Shown piece after piece: positions 42,939 to 53,965 of a stretch of DNA of 64,000 bases. A program made the translations under genes and the position numbers. This DNA comes from Anniella stebbinsi (lineage: Eukaryota > Chordata > Lepidosauria > Squamata > Anniellidae), in NCBI GenBank assembly GCA_029215795.1, contig JARDYH010000004.1, forward strand, positions 27,222,001-27,286,000. Reading direction: 5' to 3'. The stretch's first letter is position 1. Each line of letters begins with the position of its first letter. The notes under the pieces were generated by a model, which saw only the letters and a program-made list of their open reading frames with translations, made no database searches and was not told where the DNA came from.

Positions 42939-43549
42939 CAGGGGAAGCTTTTTCAGCTCAAAGGGCCGAATTCCATTTCAGATATGCTCTTGGAGGCTGC
43001 ATTCTAGAGGGAAAAGGGGGCAGGGCCAAGGGCAAAAGGAGTGGGACCAACAATGCAAACAACAACAACAACAACACCAGCATATTTTAGTGTAAAGCTC
43101 TTACTGCCAGTGTCTAACTGTTAGGAGAAGGGTTTCAATATTACAGAATGGGGGGAAAGCTGTCCAAAAACCAGGAAATGACCAAGTAACCATTGGTTGG
43201 GAGAAAGTGGGTGAATCCAGGTAAAGGGGGGTGACAGCATCTGGGTAGGGTGACCATATGGAAAGGAGGACAGGGCTCCTGTATCTTTAACAGTTGAGTA
43301 GAAAAGGGGAATTTCAGCAGGTGTCATTTGTATGCATGCAGCACCTGGTGAAATTCTCTTTTCAGCACAGATACAAAAGAAGGCAGGGCTCCTGCAGCTT
43401 TAACTGTTGTGATGAAGAGGGAATTTCATGCATACAAATGGCAACAGCTGAAATTTCCTTTTCTATTCAACTGTTAAAGATACAGGAGCCCTGTCCTCCT
43501 TTCCATATGGTCACCCTACATCTGGGGAACCAGAGGTTTACTATCCCTG
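42939..43549. mobile_element. hAT-D element inside a SINE
   Basis: Starts CAGGGGAAGCTTTTTCAGC and ends GTTTACTATCCCTG, i.e. CAGGG...CCCTG termini. A perfect 8-bp duplication CTTTAACT lies at 42931-42938 and 43550-43557. Without the nested hAT-A copy it is about 330 bp. It carries (AAC)5 at about 43061-43077 and no transposase. Confidence 0.88.
43246..43518. mobile_element. hAT-A MITE inside hAT-D
   Basis: Ends TAGGGTGACCATATGGAAAG and CTTTCCATATGGTCACCCTA; perfect 8-bp duplication CATCTGGG at 43238-43245 and 43519-43526. At 273 bp it has lost some interior sequence near the centre. Confidence 0.94.
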
Positions 43550-43760
43550 CTTTAACTGGAGGTCATGCCAAGGATTGAACCTGGGACCATGTGCTCTGCC
43601 ACTGAGCTGCAGTTCCTTCCTAAAGGGTTAAACCTTCCCTTACACTGCTCATTGAAGAGAGGGCTGGCCACAAATGTGATAAATAAATAGGTGAGGACTT
43701 GTATGGCTCTAATTATTCTCAAAGCCTTTGAAGTAGTCATAGTTCAGAGTGGACATAATT

Positions 43761-44080
43761 TAGGCTGACCATATGAAAAGGAGGACAGGGCTCATGTAAC
43801 TTCACCTGTTGTAGAGAAAAGGGAATTTGAGCCAGTGCCATTTGTATGCAGTTAGTTCCTGGTGAAATTCCCTCTTCATTACAACAGTTAAGGTTGCAGG
43901 GGCCCTGCCTTCTTTTGTATATGGTCACTCTAATATAGTGCCTGCAACTTTAACTGTTGTGATGAAGAGGGAATTTCACCAGGTATGAATTGCATACAAA
44001 TGACACTGGCTGAAATTCGCTTTTCTCTACAACTGTTAAAGTTACATGAGCCCTGTCCTCCTTTTCATATGGTCAGCCTA
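43761..44080. mobile_element. hAT-A MITE, complete 320 bp
   Basis: Ends TAGGCTGACCATATGAAAAG and CTTTTCATATGGTCAGCCTA. Left flank ACATAATT; the right flank reads CATAATT, consistent with the same duplication after loss of one A. Confidence 0.92.
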
Positions 44081-45179
44081 CATAATTCCAGATGTATAAA
44101 ATTTGGTCACCTGGTGCATTTTTCTTCTATTGACAGCTGCAGTGCCAATCCCCCCCACCCCCGGCTTGCTTTTAATGGCTTCTTCTAGGCACATACAAAG
44201 TCTCTCTTCTTTTGCCCACTTGACAAACATGTATGCAGTCTTTCTCTCTCACCACATAACTAGATGGCTTCCCCTTCCCATTTCCGGCTCCTCCCAAAAC
44301 TTTTTTTCCCTGCGGAGAAGATTAGGAAGGATAGGAAGTCCCTGTGCTAAAAGACATCCCAAGCCAAAATAAACACAGGTCAGAAGATTAAGCTTCATCA
44401 TTCAGAACTTTAAAGCTGACCCAAGTTAAACAAATGAGCTGTCATGTGTCGGTTTAAAAAAAAAAAGGGGGGGAGTCCAGTTAGGGAGAATTGGAACAAT
44501 GTCAAAAAAACTGGTTAAAGAAGTCAGTAGGTCCTGTAGTGCGAAAGCTGGAGAAGTTTTGTTGGTTTAACACCGCATTCCTCAAAGGCAATATTCATAT
44601 CTAACATCAAATGTCATGATTTCTCTCCCCCCTTCAACCTCTTCTTTGTTGATGTTGTTGCAGTGATTTCTCTGATCACTCTGCAAACTCCTTCAAGCCA
44701 AAGCAAAATGTATCAAGAGATTGTCCCACTTTGAAGATTACCTGCAATGTTTAAAAACAGAGGAAGATCCTAAGGAACATCCTACTTAAATCGAATCAGT
44801 GAATTCCTCAGCTGTTGTTCATTCAAGGGAGATGAGAACTATGTATTAGGGGTCTAGTTTTGGAAATTTTATTGGGTTCAGCGACTTATGGCCAATTCCC
44901 TTACTATCATATGGGGACAGGCAAGGTTAAAAAAAAGCTTTGCCACTTTGTTGAAAAAAAGCTGCCAAACTGCAGGATGTAGTGGGGGAGATAGTAGAGA
45001 AAATGAAGAGGCTGGAAAGCAGTGAATTGGGTAAAAGCAATAAAATAAAACTTCATGTTTTTCCACACTAATTCCTTTCCCCCTGTCAAAAATACAATAA
45101 TTTGTTCTTAATAGCTTGGAATATGTGTGTGTTGTCTGTTTACGTTTGTATGTAAATGATGTTTATATTATGTATAATA
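44081..45179. other. No recognisable gene
   Basis: Unassigned DNA with short frames only. Confidence 0.4.
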
Positions 45180-45262
45180 TTGTGCTTTTAAGGGTTTTAA
45201 TCTTTGTAAACTGCCCAGAGAGCTTCAGCTATTGGGCACTATAGAAATGTAATAACTGAAAT
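45180..45262 (+). mobile_element. L2-clade LINE 3' tail
   Basis: TTTTAATCTTTGTAAACTGCC, CAGAGAGCTTCAGCTATTGGG, ACTATAGAAATGTAATAAC. Confidence 0.75.
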
Positions 45263-45309
45263 GAAATGAATGCTCACATCATTCAATGGCCGTGGGGTCG
45301 CTGTAGAGA

Positions 45310-45400
45310 ATGCTTTATTTATTTATTTATTTAATTTCTATGCCACCCAATAGCTGAAGTGCTCTGGGCGGTTCACAACAATTAATTATGCTTCAATTAT
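45310..45400 (-). mobile_element. L2-clade LINE 3' tail, inverted
   Basis: TTTATTTATTTATTTAATTT then CCACCCAATAGCTGAAG and GCTCTGGGCGGTTCACA: the tail in reverse orientation, tail-to-tail with the copy at 45180. A third degenerate tail-like word (TTATTTATTACATGCC) lies at about 45490. Confidence 0.75.
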
Positions 45401-46429
45401 GGGAAAGATTCTTATGTCGAGTTTGGCAGTTTTGGGAGGAAGGCAAAAGGTGAAGTTTCTCCTTGGGAAATCTCCACCTTTCATGCCCATCATTCATCAG
45501 TTAAATTATTTATTTATTACATGCCTATACAGCACTTCATAACAAATCACAAAGCGGTTCACAAATAAAACAACAATTAAAAATATTGTCTTTAGCAAGG
45601 TTCAATGTCCTCACCTCTAAATTACTTGTTGGACGATACCTCAAAATTCCACTGAATTACTGATGTTTCCCTTGCAACAACGCTGAGGTGGAGTTGATTT
45701 CACATTTTTTTTCCAATGTAGCTACTTTCAAGGGGCAAGAAAGGATCTTCTATATCCTATCCTACAGTCCTTTCCAGGCGGCTCTACAGAGTCTCTCATA
45801 ATCACTCTTCTTCAAGGTACCAACAAGCTAATCACAGTGAGGTGGCCAAGTGTTTGAACTTGGCCATCTCTACCAAATCATGTAGGATGGACTGTTCATC
45901 CTAAAACATTATTTTACAGACCCTGTCTTATTGTTCAGCTTTATCTATGTCTTCTCTTATACTGGTATTTAAATGACGTTTTGATGGTCTGTTGACTGCA
46001 ACTAAAGAATTACTTACAACAATAATTAAAAAAACCACAAGTAACAATAAAATATTAAAAATCTACAAATCCATCAAATTCAACCAGCAGTAAGATAAAA
46101 CATATCAGAGACTCTTCAACAAGCTCATCAAAAGGACCCAAAGGCCTAGGTGAAGAGGTATGTCTTATGCAACTGGCAAAACCTGACATGCCTACAAAGA
46201 CAGGTAGTTCCATAACCAAGGGGGCCACAACTGTGAAAGCCTCCACTTGCATCACACTGTTCCTCAGGTATGACTCCCCATGACCCTTCCTTTTAAAGGA
46301 AAATGCTGCTCTTTTGCCACTGCTGTGCCATTAAATTTTGGTGGCAAATTTTTTGGGGGGGGGCACAAAAAGGCTTTGGGCTCACACATGGCCCATGGGG
46401 TGCATGTACCCACCCATGCTTTAGGGAGA
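45401..46429. other. No gene; possible old LINE remnant
   Basis: 45990-46260 has minus-strand words GCCTTTGGGTCCTTTTGATG and AGGCTTTCACAGTTGTGGCC reminiscent of LINE 3' regions, but I cannot assign a clade. Confidence 0.3.
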
Positions 46430-46545
46430 CAAGCTCTGTGCCTATTGGTTTCAAGGTACTGATTCTGACATATATGGTCCTAAGTGGCTTGAGGACCAAG
46501 TGCTTGTTGGATCACCTCTCCCAACATGTACGAGCCCAGCCTTTT
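46430..46545 (+). mobile_element. L2-like LINE ORF2 C-terminal fragment
   Basis: A short frame reads TYMVLSGLRTKCLLDHLSQH, matching in position the GLRPQYLMERLSRHE segment of the copy at 47130. No catalytic region. Confidence 0.5.
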
Positions 46546-47129
46546 GAGACCTTTGGAGGGGCCCCTGCTCAATGTCCCTCGCCATTCCTTCCCTGCCCCC
46601 CATTCACAGGAATGCAGTTTGGGTACAGGGTTCCTTTCCTGCTTAACTTAGCACTATTTTGCAGTAGCACAGTTCCACTTTTTACTGCTGCATAGTTTTG
46701 CAATTGTGCAAAATTGGCAGGTTAGACATTTTCTCATTCACCATCTTTACCTGGCCACTACTTTGCAGTTGTGTACTTTCGGTTTAGTGGCTTAAGAAGT
46801 TTTCCTGCTACATCTTTGCAGCTACTTCAGTGTTGCTTGCAATGGCAGTAGCAGAGTCACTCAGCAGCTGACTCAGGATTTATTGTAGAGTGATGAGTGT
46901 GCATGTTACCCCGATCTCAGCAGAGTGCTGCACATGCGCAAACCACCTGAGGGTATTTGGTTCACTTGGGGAGAATGACTTTACTGAAGCAATTGGAAAG
47001 CCACAGGACATTTTCAATACTGGGAAAAGAACAAAGAATGCAGAAAACCAAAGCCTAAGCATTAATACTTGCAAGGAACTGTGGAAAAGGATAACTATGT
47101 CCTGTAGACCATATTGCAACTTCGCAATC
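46546..47129. other. No recognisable gene
   Basis: An 81-codon frame at 46890-47135 shows no domain. Nothing else that I can name. Confidence 0.4.
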
Positions 47130-47591
47130 CTGTAACCGTGTCCCACGGTTTGAGACCACAATACCTGATGGAACGCCTTTCCCGACATGAAACTACCCGT
47201 GCACTACGCTCAACATCAAAGGTTCTCCTCCGGGTGCCTACTCCAAGGGAAGCTCAGAGGACGGCAACAAGGGAGTGGGCCTTCTCTGTGGTGGCCCCCC
47301 AATTATGGAATGATCTCCCTGATGAGCCCCGCCTGGCGCCAACACTGTTATCTTTTCGGCGCCAGGTCAAAACTTTTCTCCCAGGCATTTTAACAGCTCA
47401 AGTTGAGGTTTTGATTGACATTGTGGCCAGGCTTAACAGTTTAAAATGTTTTAAATGTCAGCTGTTTTATGTTTATGGTTTTAAATTTTGTATATTGTCT
47501 TTTTAGTGTTCAATCTGTTAATTTTTGTAAACCGCCCAGAGTGCTTCGGCTATGGGGCGGCATGTAAATGTAAATAATAATAATAATAATT
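47130..47591 (+). mobile_element. L2-clade LINE 3' end
   Basis: The open frame (within 47114-47506) contains GLRPQYLMERLSRHETTRAL, WAFSVVAPQLWNDLPDEPR and SFRRQVKTFLPG, the conserved end of L2 ORF2. It is followed by a 3' UTR with GTAAACCGCCCAGAGTGC, GGGGCGGCATGTAAATG and an (AAT)n tail. 5'-truncated. Confidence 0.82.
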
Positions 47592-47718
47592 AATGCTATA
47601 TTGCAATAGTACAAGAGCACAATAGTGTGAAAGTCATAATTGACTGTCATTTCTGTAGAGAAAGGAGGCTGACAGGAAGAAGTGTTGGCGACACACTTGT
47701 ACTGGATAGTAACTCATT

Positions 47719-47944
47719 GGTTCAATTCGGACAACACGATAGTCAATGGTGGGGTAATAATCAACTTTACAGTTGTTGAACTAGGGGGTACTCCCCACAC
47801 AACATGGTAATAAATAATCAACTGTGGTGTGGATTAGGATCAGCACTGATTTGACTATGGCAGCATTCGGACGACACGATAGTCAAAACAACTGACGATT
47901 GTTTCCCCCACACCAGTTATTTATTGTGTCGTCCGAATTCAGCC
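47719..47944. mobile_element. Harb-A MITE, 226 bp
   Basis: Ends GGTTCAATTCGGACAACACG and TGTGTCGTCCGAATTCAGCC are inverted. The interior has ATAGTCAATGGTGGGGTAAT and an internal end-like repeat GCATTCGGACGACACGATAG. The length equals the copy at 51526 once its insertion is removed. Target duplication not clear. Confidence 0.82.
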
Positions 47945-49195
47945 AATCTCTACCCTTACAATGGCCAAGGGTGCAGGGAGCATGGCTTCAATAACGTAAA
48001 AATACATCTTCAGTGGTATGGCAGTGCGCAGCTTCGTATCAGTGTAACCATTCCAGAAGCAGAGCCCACATCTGAAGACAAATGGTGGATGCAAGGGGAG
48101 GTGTGGGGTAAACAACAGCAACGTAATTCATCTCTTCCATCAAACCTCCCTGAGCATCAGAGCACTGAAAGGGGAGGGAGCAATATACAGTTGATGATGT
48201 TCAGTTCTGCTCACAGTTCTACCCAACCCTGAAGTATGGCGGTTTCAAGTGCCCGTTGACTGAGTGGTTTTAAGTAGTGTATACTCTGCTCTTCTTGCTT
48301 CGAGTGCTGCTGACCGATCAAAGTGATTTCATGAAAATCTGATTAAAGCCAGAAAACACTTCAAAGACCATTTAGGAAGTTTCTGAGCCCTGTTGCCAAT
48401 GACCCCTCCCTTCAGCCTTGACCTAGGAAAAAAGAAAAGAGAAAAAGGTGCTTTGGATGTTCTTGCCCAAAGCCCAGACATACAAAACTTTACAAATCCC
48501 TATGCAAATGCTGAAAAAACACCAATGGTAGTTTTGTTACCATGCAGTTCCTCTCATGGGGAACGATTTAGTGAGAAATCCTTATTTAAGCAATGCAGCC
48601 AAATGTCTAAATATAAAAAGGAGTTTATGGGGGGTGGGGGAGAGGGTAAAAAAAGAGAAGGCAACAATCACAAACATACACAGAAGTCCAGATACAATAA
48701 AAAAAGTCAATCTTACTTAGCCAGTTACTTGTTGCCTATTTCAGTAGAGTCTTGGGTTCCAGAGCATATGCTGAGTTCATTGCAGAAAGGATGGTCTCAG
48801 AGAGAGCATCTTGACCTCCAATTAGATGGTATATGGATGGTTCGTCAGGAGTGAGCAAGCTCTTACTTTTACAGGAATCTCAGTTCAGTAAAAGTTCATC
48901 CTTCAGCAGAGACTAATTTTTGTTTTGTCCAATCATGCAATAGCCTCCATTTCAGATGTTAGTGGTCTAGCCATCAAATCAGAAAATTACCAAATGGCTG
49001 GACCCACCTTCCTAATGACTGTAAAACTTACATCTCAAAACATTCAGCTGTGTTTTGAGATGTATGAGAGTGGAAGTTCCACCCTTTAGCAGAATTACAC
49101 TGTTGAATACAACCAACTGATAAATATTGATACCATTGCTACTATGTATTGAGTTACTGACATTATGTTATTGATATTTGTAATGGTTAGTGTTG
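47945..49195. other. No recognisable gene
   Basis: Includes a 153-codon frame (48393-48854) that is lysine- and glutamine-rich without any domain; I treat it as chance. Confidence 0.4.
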
Positions 49196-49322
49196 TGAAT
49201 TGAATTGAATTGAATTGGTACATCAGTTGCTATTATTGTTCATTTGATATGGTGTAAGACACTTTGGGTTCAATCTTATGGCAAAGTGTCATACAAATAA
49301 ATGAATGTTGATTGAATGAATG
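49196..49322 (+). repeat. LINE-tail-like repeat with (GAATT)n
   Basis: GAATTGAATTGAATTGAATT followed by a region ending AAGTGTCATACAAATAAATGAATG, which has the look of a LINE 3' tail. No clade assigned. Confidence 0.4.
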
Positions 49323-49364
49323 TTCCACCCAACATCTGTGCTGGCTCCACCTCTGATTGGCATG

Positions 49365-49620
49365 GCCACTTGCATAAAATTTACATACGCTTATTTATGC
49401 ATATTTAGAAATTATTACTGTAATTTAAATAAAAATACAATACATATCACCAAAGGGGAAGGGTTCTGTTCAGGAGTCTGGTGTGCCTACTTAATCTGCT
49501 ATCCAGGGACTAACTACTGATGGCAATTTCAGCTATCCTGTTTTCCCTTCTTCTGTTTCTTTATCTTTACACCTGACTTGGATTGGACATTCCTTCAAAT
49601 ATAGGACTGTCCTCTCTAAA
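49365..49620 (+). repeat. Unclassified interspersed repeat (paralogue of 2125-2410)
   Basis: See 2125-2410. The shared ordered words support common ancestry. Confidence 0.5.
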
Positions 49621-49931
49621 GGACCCTCTCCTGGCTCCACCGCGATCCTTCACAATTTATGCTCATTCTATCCCTAAACATGTTAGAATCATTGGCTCTA
49701 TCCAAACCCGCCACGTTTAGGCTTAGGCTCTGCTTTCCCAGGCTTAGGTCATTGGACCCAGGGGGACAGTATTTTTTAAAATCAACAGTTGGCAACTGTA
49801 GTTGTTATACCTTGCCACTAAATTGCCCCTCTACAGGTAATGTAATTCAACATTGCAATAATTTATACACTTACAATGTGCAGGCATAAAACTACCTACC
49901 TCAGACAACCACTGTGAGGCCAAAAGTAGAT

Positions 49932-50004
49932 TTGTGGCGTGTATATTGAGATATTGGACTTGATGGCCTTATAGGCCCCTTCCAACTCTACTATTCTATG
50001 ATAT
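49932..50004 (+). mobile_element. CR1 LINE 3' terminus
   Basis: GGACTTGATGGCCTTATAGG, CCCCTTCCAACTCTAC and TATTCTATGATA: the conserved CR1 3' end. Confidence 0.85.
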
Positions 50005-51094
50005 AGAATTGCCATGGATTTTATGTCTAATATTTATTGTTGATATACTTAATGAAACAAATGCCAGACCCATACCATGTTTTCTGAGGACATTTACTGT
50101 AACTGTTCTATAGCGCCATGCAAGAGTGCTCATAAAAGTATGTGAGAACCGAGAAACCTTCGAAAGCAAAATATTTATCCTCCAAAAAGACTTTGCCGTT
50201 GAGCGTGTAACTACATGGTGTACTTAGGGTACTTTTAATTGAGTATTAAAAGTCTTTTTGACACATGCTTTATTCTCTCACAGTAAGCCCTAATAGCTCC
50301 TCTGAGGCTCCCTCTAGCCCTACATGTGAACTAGTGATGGGGATCGGTTAAAGACAGGAATTTGACCTGAGAGAGTCATGAGAACTTGGGGACTCTTTAT
50401 TACTCTCTATTACTCAGGGGCTCTTCTGTCAATGGGGCATTTTATTGCTCTGAATGCTCAAGGGGGACGTGATGTTCTCATTACTATTCATTACTGCCTG
50501 GCTTAGCCTGCTTGGATTGGAAACACCACATTGCTGCATGTACACATGGATAAGTTGCCAATATTCTTGCCTAACTTGAAACAGCCAAGTTTGGGATTAA
50601 TGGAGAGCACCAGGTTCTTTACTGGGGTATTTCAAAAGCCTTGAGGGTTTTGTAGCTGAACCGATCAAATATGGGGATATAATTTTTTTGTTTTATTTTT
50701 TGAGCAGGGCACTTTCTGTTAATGTAGCTCACAAATACCATACACAGGAGAAAATGGTGATATCACATAAGGAAAGTTAATTACAGTACTAAAAATCATT
50801 TTCTGCCATGGCCTGATGTTTCCCCAGTTTGGAAACCTCTAAAGGAGGGGGGGGGGGGAATGGATCACATTTCAGTAGGATAATGCACATTATCAAGACA
50901 AATCATTGGAGGTGAAATGAGTGTTTCCCCCTCACCCCTTCACAAAGCTTTACTTGTGTATTTGGGCGATTGCAGATGTTTTGTTTTGGCCTGCTTTGTT
51001 GTGCCTACGGGAATAAACATTCAGTGGCACCATTCGCATGGACAACATAATAACATATATGCTGATGCTCACTGAAGTTAATTGTGGGAAGCTA
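50005..51094. other. No recognisable gene
   Basis: Unassigned, with a G10 run at 50848-50858. Confidence 0.4.
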
Positions 51095-51147
51095 AATAAC
51101 GGGATCTGTAGGATAGATAAAAAGAAGTGCTTCTTCATGCAACTCAT

Positions 51148-51383
51148 GGGGCCTGTTCAGATGACACTTCAGGCTCTGTGGTTAGCGAAACTGTGGTTCT
51201 CGCAAGCCGTGCTATCACACACAACACTTAAGCCATGTTTAGAGCTGCTAACCCTGCTGCAGATGGTCCAACTGTGGTTAGTGAGTGAGCAGGGTTTAGC
51301 AAACCCGTTGCACAAGACACCTTAAACCCTGCTGCTTAACCAAAACCTTAACCAGCAGGGTTAAGGTGTCTTCTGGAAAGGCC
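51148..51383. mobile_element. Harb-B MITE inside CR1
   Basis: GGGGCCTGTTCAGATGACAC at the left is mirrored by GGTGTCTTCTGGAAAGGCC at the right. CAT flanks both ends (51145-51147, 51384-51386), a 3-bp duplication. Internal words AACCCTGCTG/CAGCAGGGTT make a hairpin. Confidence 0.8.
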
Positions 51384-51525
51384 CATAGTTAAGCTATAGA
51401 ATTCACTAGCACAGGATGTAGTGTTGGCCACTGACATAGATGGCTTTAACATGGAATGATTAGACAAGTTCATGGTGGATAAGGCTATTATTAGCTACAA
51501 GTCCTGATGGTTATATATTACCTCT

Positions 51526-52225
51526 GGCTGAATTTGGACAACATGATAGTCAATGGTGGGGTAATAATCAACTTTACAGTTGGTCATCTAGGGGGTACTT
51601 CCCACACAACATGGTAATAAATAATCAACTGTGGTGTGGATTAGGAACAGCACTGAGTTGACTATGGCAGCATTCAGATTAGGGTGACCAGATTTTGAGG
51701 ATCAAAATCCCAGCCCCCCCCCCGCCACCCCACCCACCCAAAACACCCCCCCGCGCAGCCCCCCCCCGCCCGCCCCGCGCTCCTTACCGGCTGGGGCGTC
51801 TGCTTCCCTCCAGTGCTCGGAATCTACTGAGAAACAGGCTTCCTGGCCTGTCTCTCAGTACTGCGCCGGGTGATGACGTCATCACCCGGTGCGCTACTGA
51901 GGGACAGGCCGCGAAGCCTGTTTCTCAGTAGATTCCGAGCACCGGAGGGAAGCAGACGCCCCAGCAGGTAAGTGCCTCGCGCCGCCGCCCGCCCTGCGCA
52001 GGCCGCCCGCCCCATGCCGCCCCCCCCTCCACGCGGGAGGAGAACGAGCTGTTTCCCGGAGGTTGCCCCCTGGGGCCCGGTCGGCCCGATTTGGCCCATT
52101 TTTCCCGTTTAGGACCGGGAAACCCCGGGGGGTCTGGTCAGCCTAATTCAGATGACACAATAGTCAATACAACTGATGATTGTTTCCCCTCCCCCCGTTG
52201 CTTATTGTGTCATCCGAATTCAGCC
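51526..52225. mobile_element. Harb-A MITE inside CR1, itself split by hAT-B
   Basis: GGCTGAATTTGGACAACATG at the left, TGTGTCATCCGAATTCAGCC at the right. Total 700 bp; minus the 466-bp hAT-B and its 8-bp duplication this leaves exactly 226 bp, the length of the copy at 47719. Confidence 0.9.
51680..52145. mobile_element. hAT-B MITE inside Harb-A
   Basis: Ends TAGGGTGACCAGATTTTGAG and GGGGTCTGGTCAGCCTA; perfect 8-bp duplication ATTCAGAT at 51672-51679 and 52146-52153. A single large hairpin occupies about 51795-51970, with the palindromic tip GGGTGATGACGTCATCACCC at 51868-51887, which contains a full TGACGTCA. It lacks the first hairpin of the longer copy at 4132. CCAGCAGGTAAGTGCC recurs at 51961-51976. 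Confidence 0.93.
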
Positions 52226-52388
52226 AGTATGTCTATGTACACAGGGACACAAAAGCAGGAGGGTGCTGTTGCACTCATGTCTTACTGGTGGGCCTTCGAG
52301 AGGCAGCTTGTTGGTCACTGTGTGAACAGAATGCTGGACTAAATAGGGCTTTGGTTTGATTCAGTTTGGCACTTCTAATGTTCTTATG

Positions 52389-52979
52389 ATGTCAATTACA
52401 ACAACTTAGAGGTATATTTCAGAGCTTTGTGGGTGACATGAAGGAAATTGCTGCACTCTCATTTCACATGTTACCTTGCTGATGAAAACAGAGACATCAT
52501 ATGCACATGCAAAAGAGTAGGCCTCCCACTCCAATGCCTGTTTTCCTTGTATGTATTTAGCAAGTGTGCTGTGTTGAATCCCATAGCAGGAAGGAAAGAA
52601 GAGTCTGCAAGGTGTTGGTTGGAGCAGCGGATTAGGATGCACCATTGCTGCAAACTCTCTCACTGGGTAGCATCGAATAGGGGTGGTGTGCATGTGCCCA
52701 GTCAAGCCAGGCCTGGGCCCACATATGGTCACGACATAGGGCTTCCAGGGTCAAGCCCCAACGTGCACGCGAAAATGCTGGTTTCTGGAAGGGGTCTCTG
52801 AGCTCATAAAGTGGCAGGCAGTATATACAGATTTGCACTTCACAATCCTAGGGCTCAATGAACTCCTGATCCAGTTTCACTTACTCCACTGTTACCCTAT
52901 AGTTAGCAAAGGACATGATAGATATGAGAACCTAGTTGTGTGCCTCCATGATTTGTTGAGCAGTTAGATAATAACAGAC
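52389..52979. other. No recognisable gene
   Basis: A 117-codon frame at 52448-52801 has no domain signature. Confidence 0.4.
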
Positions 52980-52982
52980 TTT

Positions 52983-53337
52983 GGCCCCCTCCACAAGGAT
53001 GCGCTTTTGCGCCCGGTTCGGGGATTATGCGCATTATCGCGGAGGCGCATTTACGCCTAATCCCTCTGCACGGGAGGCGGCGAGAGGCGGCGAAGCGCAT
53101 TAATTGATGTCCAAAAAGCGCTTTAGAAGACATTAATGCGCATAATCGCTTGTTCACACGGCGAAAATGCGCTTTAACGGCCGGAGCAAAATAAAAGTCG
53201 CTATTTAACGCGCATTCGAAAATGCGCATTATCGGGGAGATAACGCGCCTGTACGCCCGTTTTGCGCTCCGCTGGTGTGGAGGTAAAATTTATAATGAGC
53301 CTTCAAGGCTCATTAAACGTCTCGTGTGGAGGAGGCC
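52983..53337. mobile_element. Harb-C MITE, complete 355 bp
   Basis: Ends GGCCCCCTCCACAAGGATGC and CGTCTCGTGTGGAGGAGGCC. TTT flanks both ends (52980-52982, 53338-53340). The interior is dense in AATGCGC/GCGCATT inverted words. This is the least degraded copy and the reference for the altered one at 17798. Confidence 0.9.
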
Positions 53338-53509
53338 TTTAAAATAAAAATTTAGTCTTGTTTTTAAACTATTGATACCCGCCTGGGCAAGCTAGGAATT
53401 TAACTGAATGAATGAATGAATATCTAGAGTTATCAAGGAAGACTGGGATTTAAAATGAAAAGAAGGTTGATCGCATCCCTTGGCCAGATATGGTGCATAA
53501 GGATGAATG
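53338..53509. other. No recognisable feature
   Basis: Nothing that I can name. Confidence 0.4.
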
Positions 53510-53640
53510 AAGGCAGGAGCTACACTACTGCTTTATAATGGTTTATAATGGTATTAGCAACTGTTGGGGCCCATGACACATTCCATATACAGTTTTTTTC
53601 AAGTGTTACATTCTGCTTGGTATAGATCTGTCTTTTGTTT
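53510..53640. mobile_element. Harb-D-like MITE fragment
   Basis: GGCAGGAGCTACACTACTGC, CAACTGTTGGGGCCCATGAC and TTCTGCTTGGTATAGATCTG match parts of the copies at 35101 and 60484. The right end is incomplete. Confidence 0.6.
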
Positions 53641-53754
53641 TAAGTACAAATTTGTTCCATTTCTGCATCTATTTGCCATTTCATTTTGGTAAAAAAATCT
53701 GCAAGAACATTTGTACATGTTTCTGTGTACATATCTCCTGATATGCACATTTTT

Positions 53755-53965
53755 GTATGTTATTTATTTTTTATTTATTAAATTTCAATACCACCCAATA
53801 ACTGAAGCTCTCTGGGTGGTTCACAAAAATTAAAACCATGAAGTACAACTTAAAATATAAAACTTACAACCACAATATAAAACCACAATATAAAAGTACA
53901 ACCTGAATAAAACCAAGCAGCAACACAGAGATTTAAAATACAGATTTAAAACAGCAAAGTTCAAA
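53755..53965 (-). mobile_element. L2-clade LINE 3' tail, inverted
   Basis: TTTATTTTTTATTTATTAAA, then CCACCCAATAACTGAAGC, TCTCTGGGTGGTTCACAAAA and an A-rich reverse 3' UTR. Confidence 0.8.

Larger units (their letters stand above)
42808..43618 (-). mobile_element. tRNA-derived SINE, split by hAT-D
   Basis: The SINE body is at 42808-42938 (on the plus strand GGAAGTTGCCTTACACCAGA, AGGTCTTTCCCATCGTCTG). Its tRNA-like head is at 43550-43618, where GGATTGAACCTGGGACC is the B-box side and CTCTGCCACTGAGCTGCAG the A-box side. The two parts are separated by a 611-bp hAT-D element with duplicated CTTTAACT. Confidence 0.85.
51095..52388 (+). mobile_element. CR1-type LINE 3' end, split by two MITEs
   Basis: Three pieces join into one CR1 3' region: 51095-51147 (GGATAGATAAAAAGAAGTGC, TTCTTCATGCAACTCAT), 51384-51525 (ATAGTTAAGCTATAGAATTC, GATGTAGTGTTGGCCACTG) and 52226-52388 (GGAGGGTGCTGTTGCACTC, GTGTGAACAGAATGCTGGAC, TTCTAATGTTCTTATGATG). 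The gaps are exactly occupied by Harb-B and by Harb-A with its nested hAT-B. No coding sequence remains. Confidence 0.85.

Noticed and set aside
41318..44080. CRISPR-like or satellite array of regularly repeated units
   Set aside because: Each unit has its own target duplication and irregular spacing; they are independent MITE insertions in a eukaryotic genome.
48393..48854. 153-codon frame, the longest outside recognised LINE and LTR elements and MITEs
   Set aside because: Lysine- and glutamine-rich, low-complexity stretches, no recognisable domain, no exon signals. Most likely chance.
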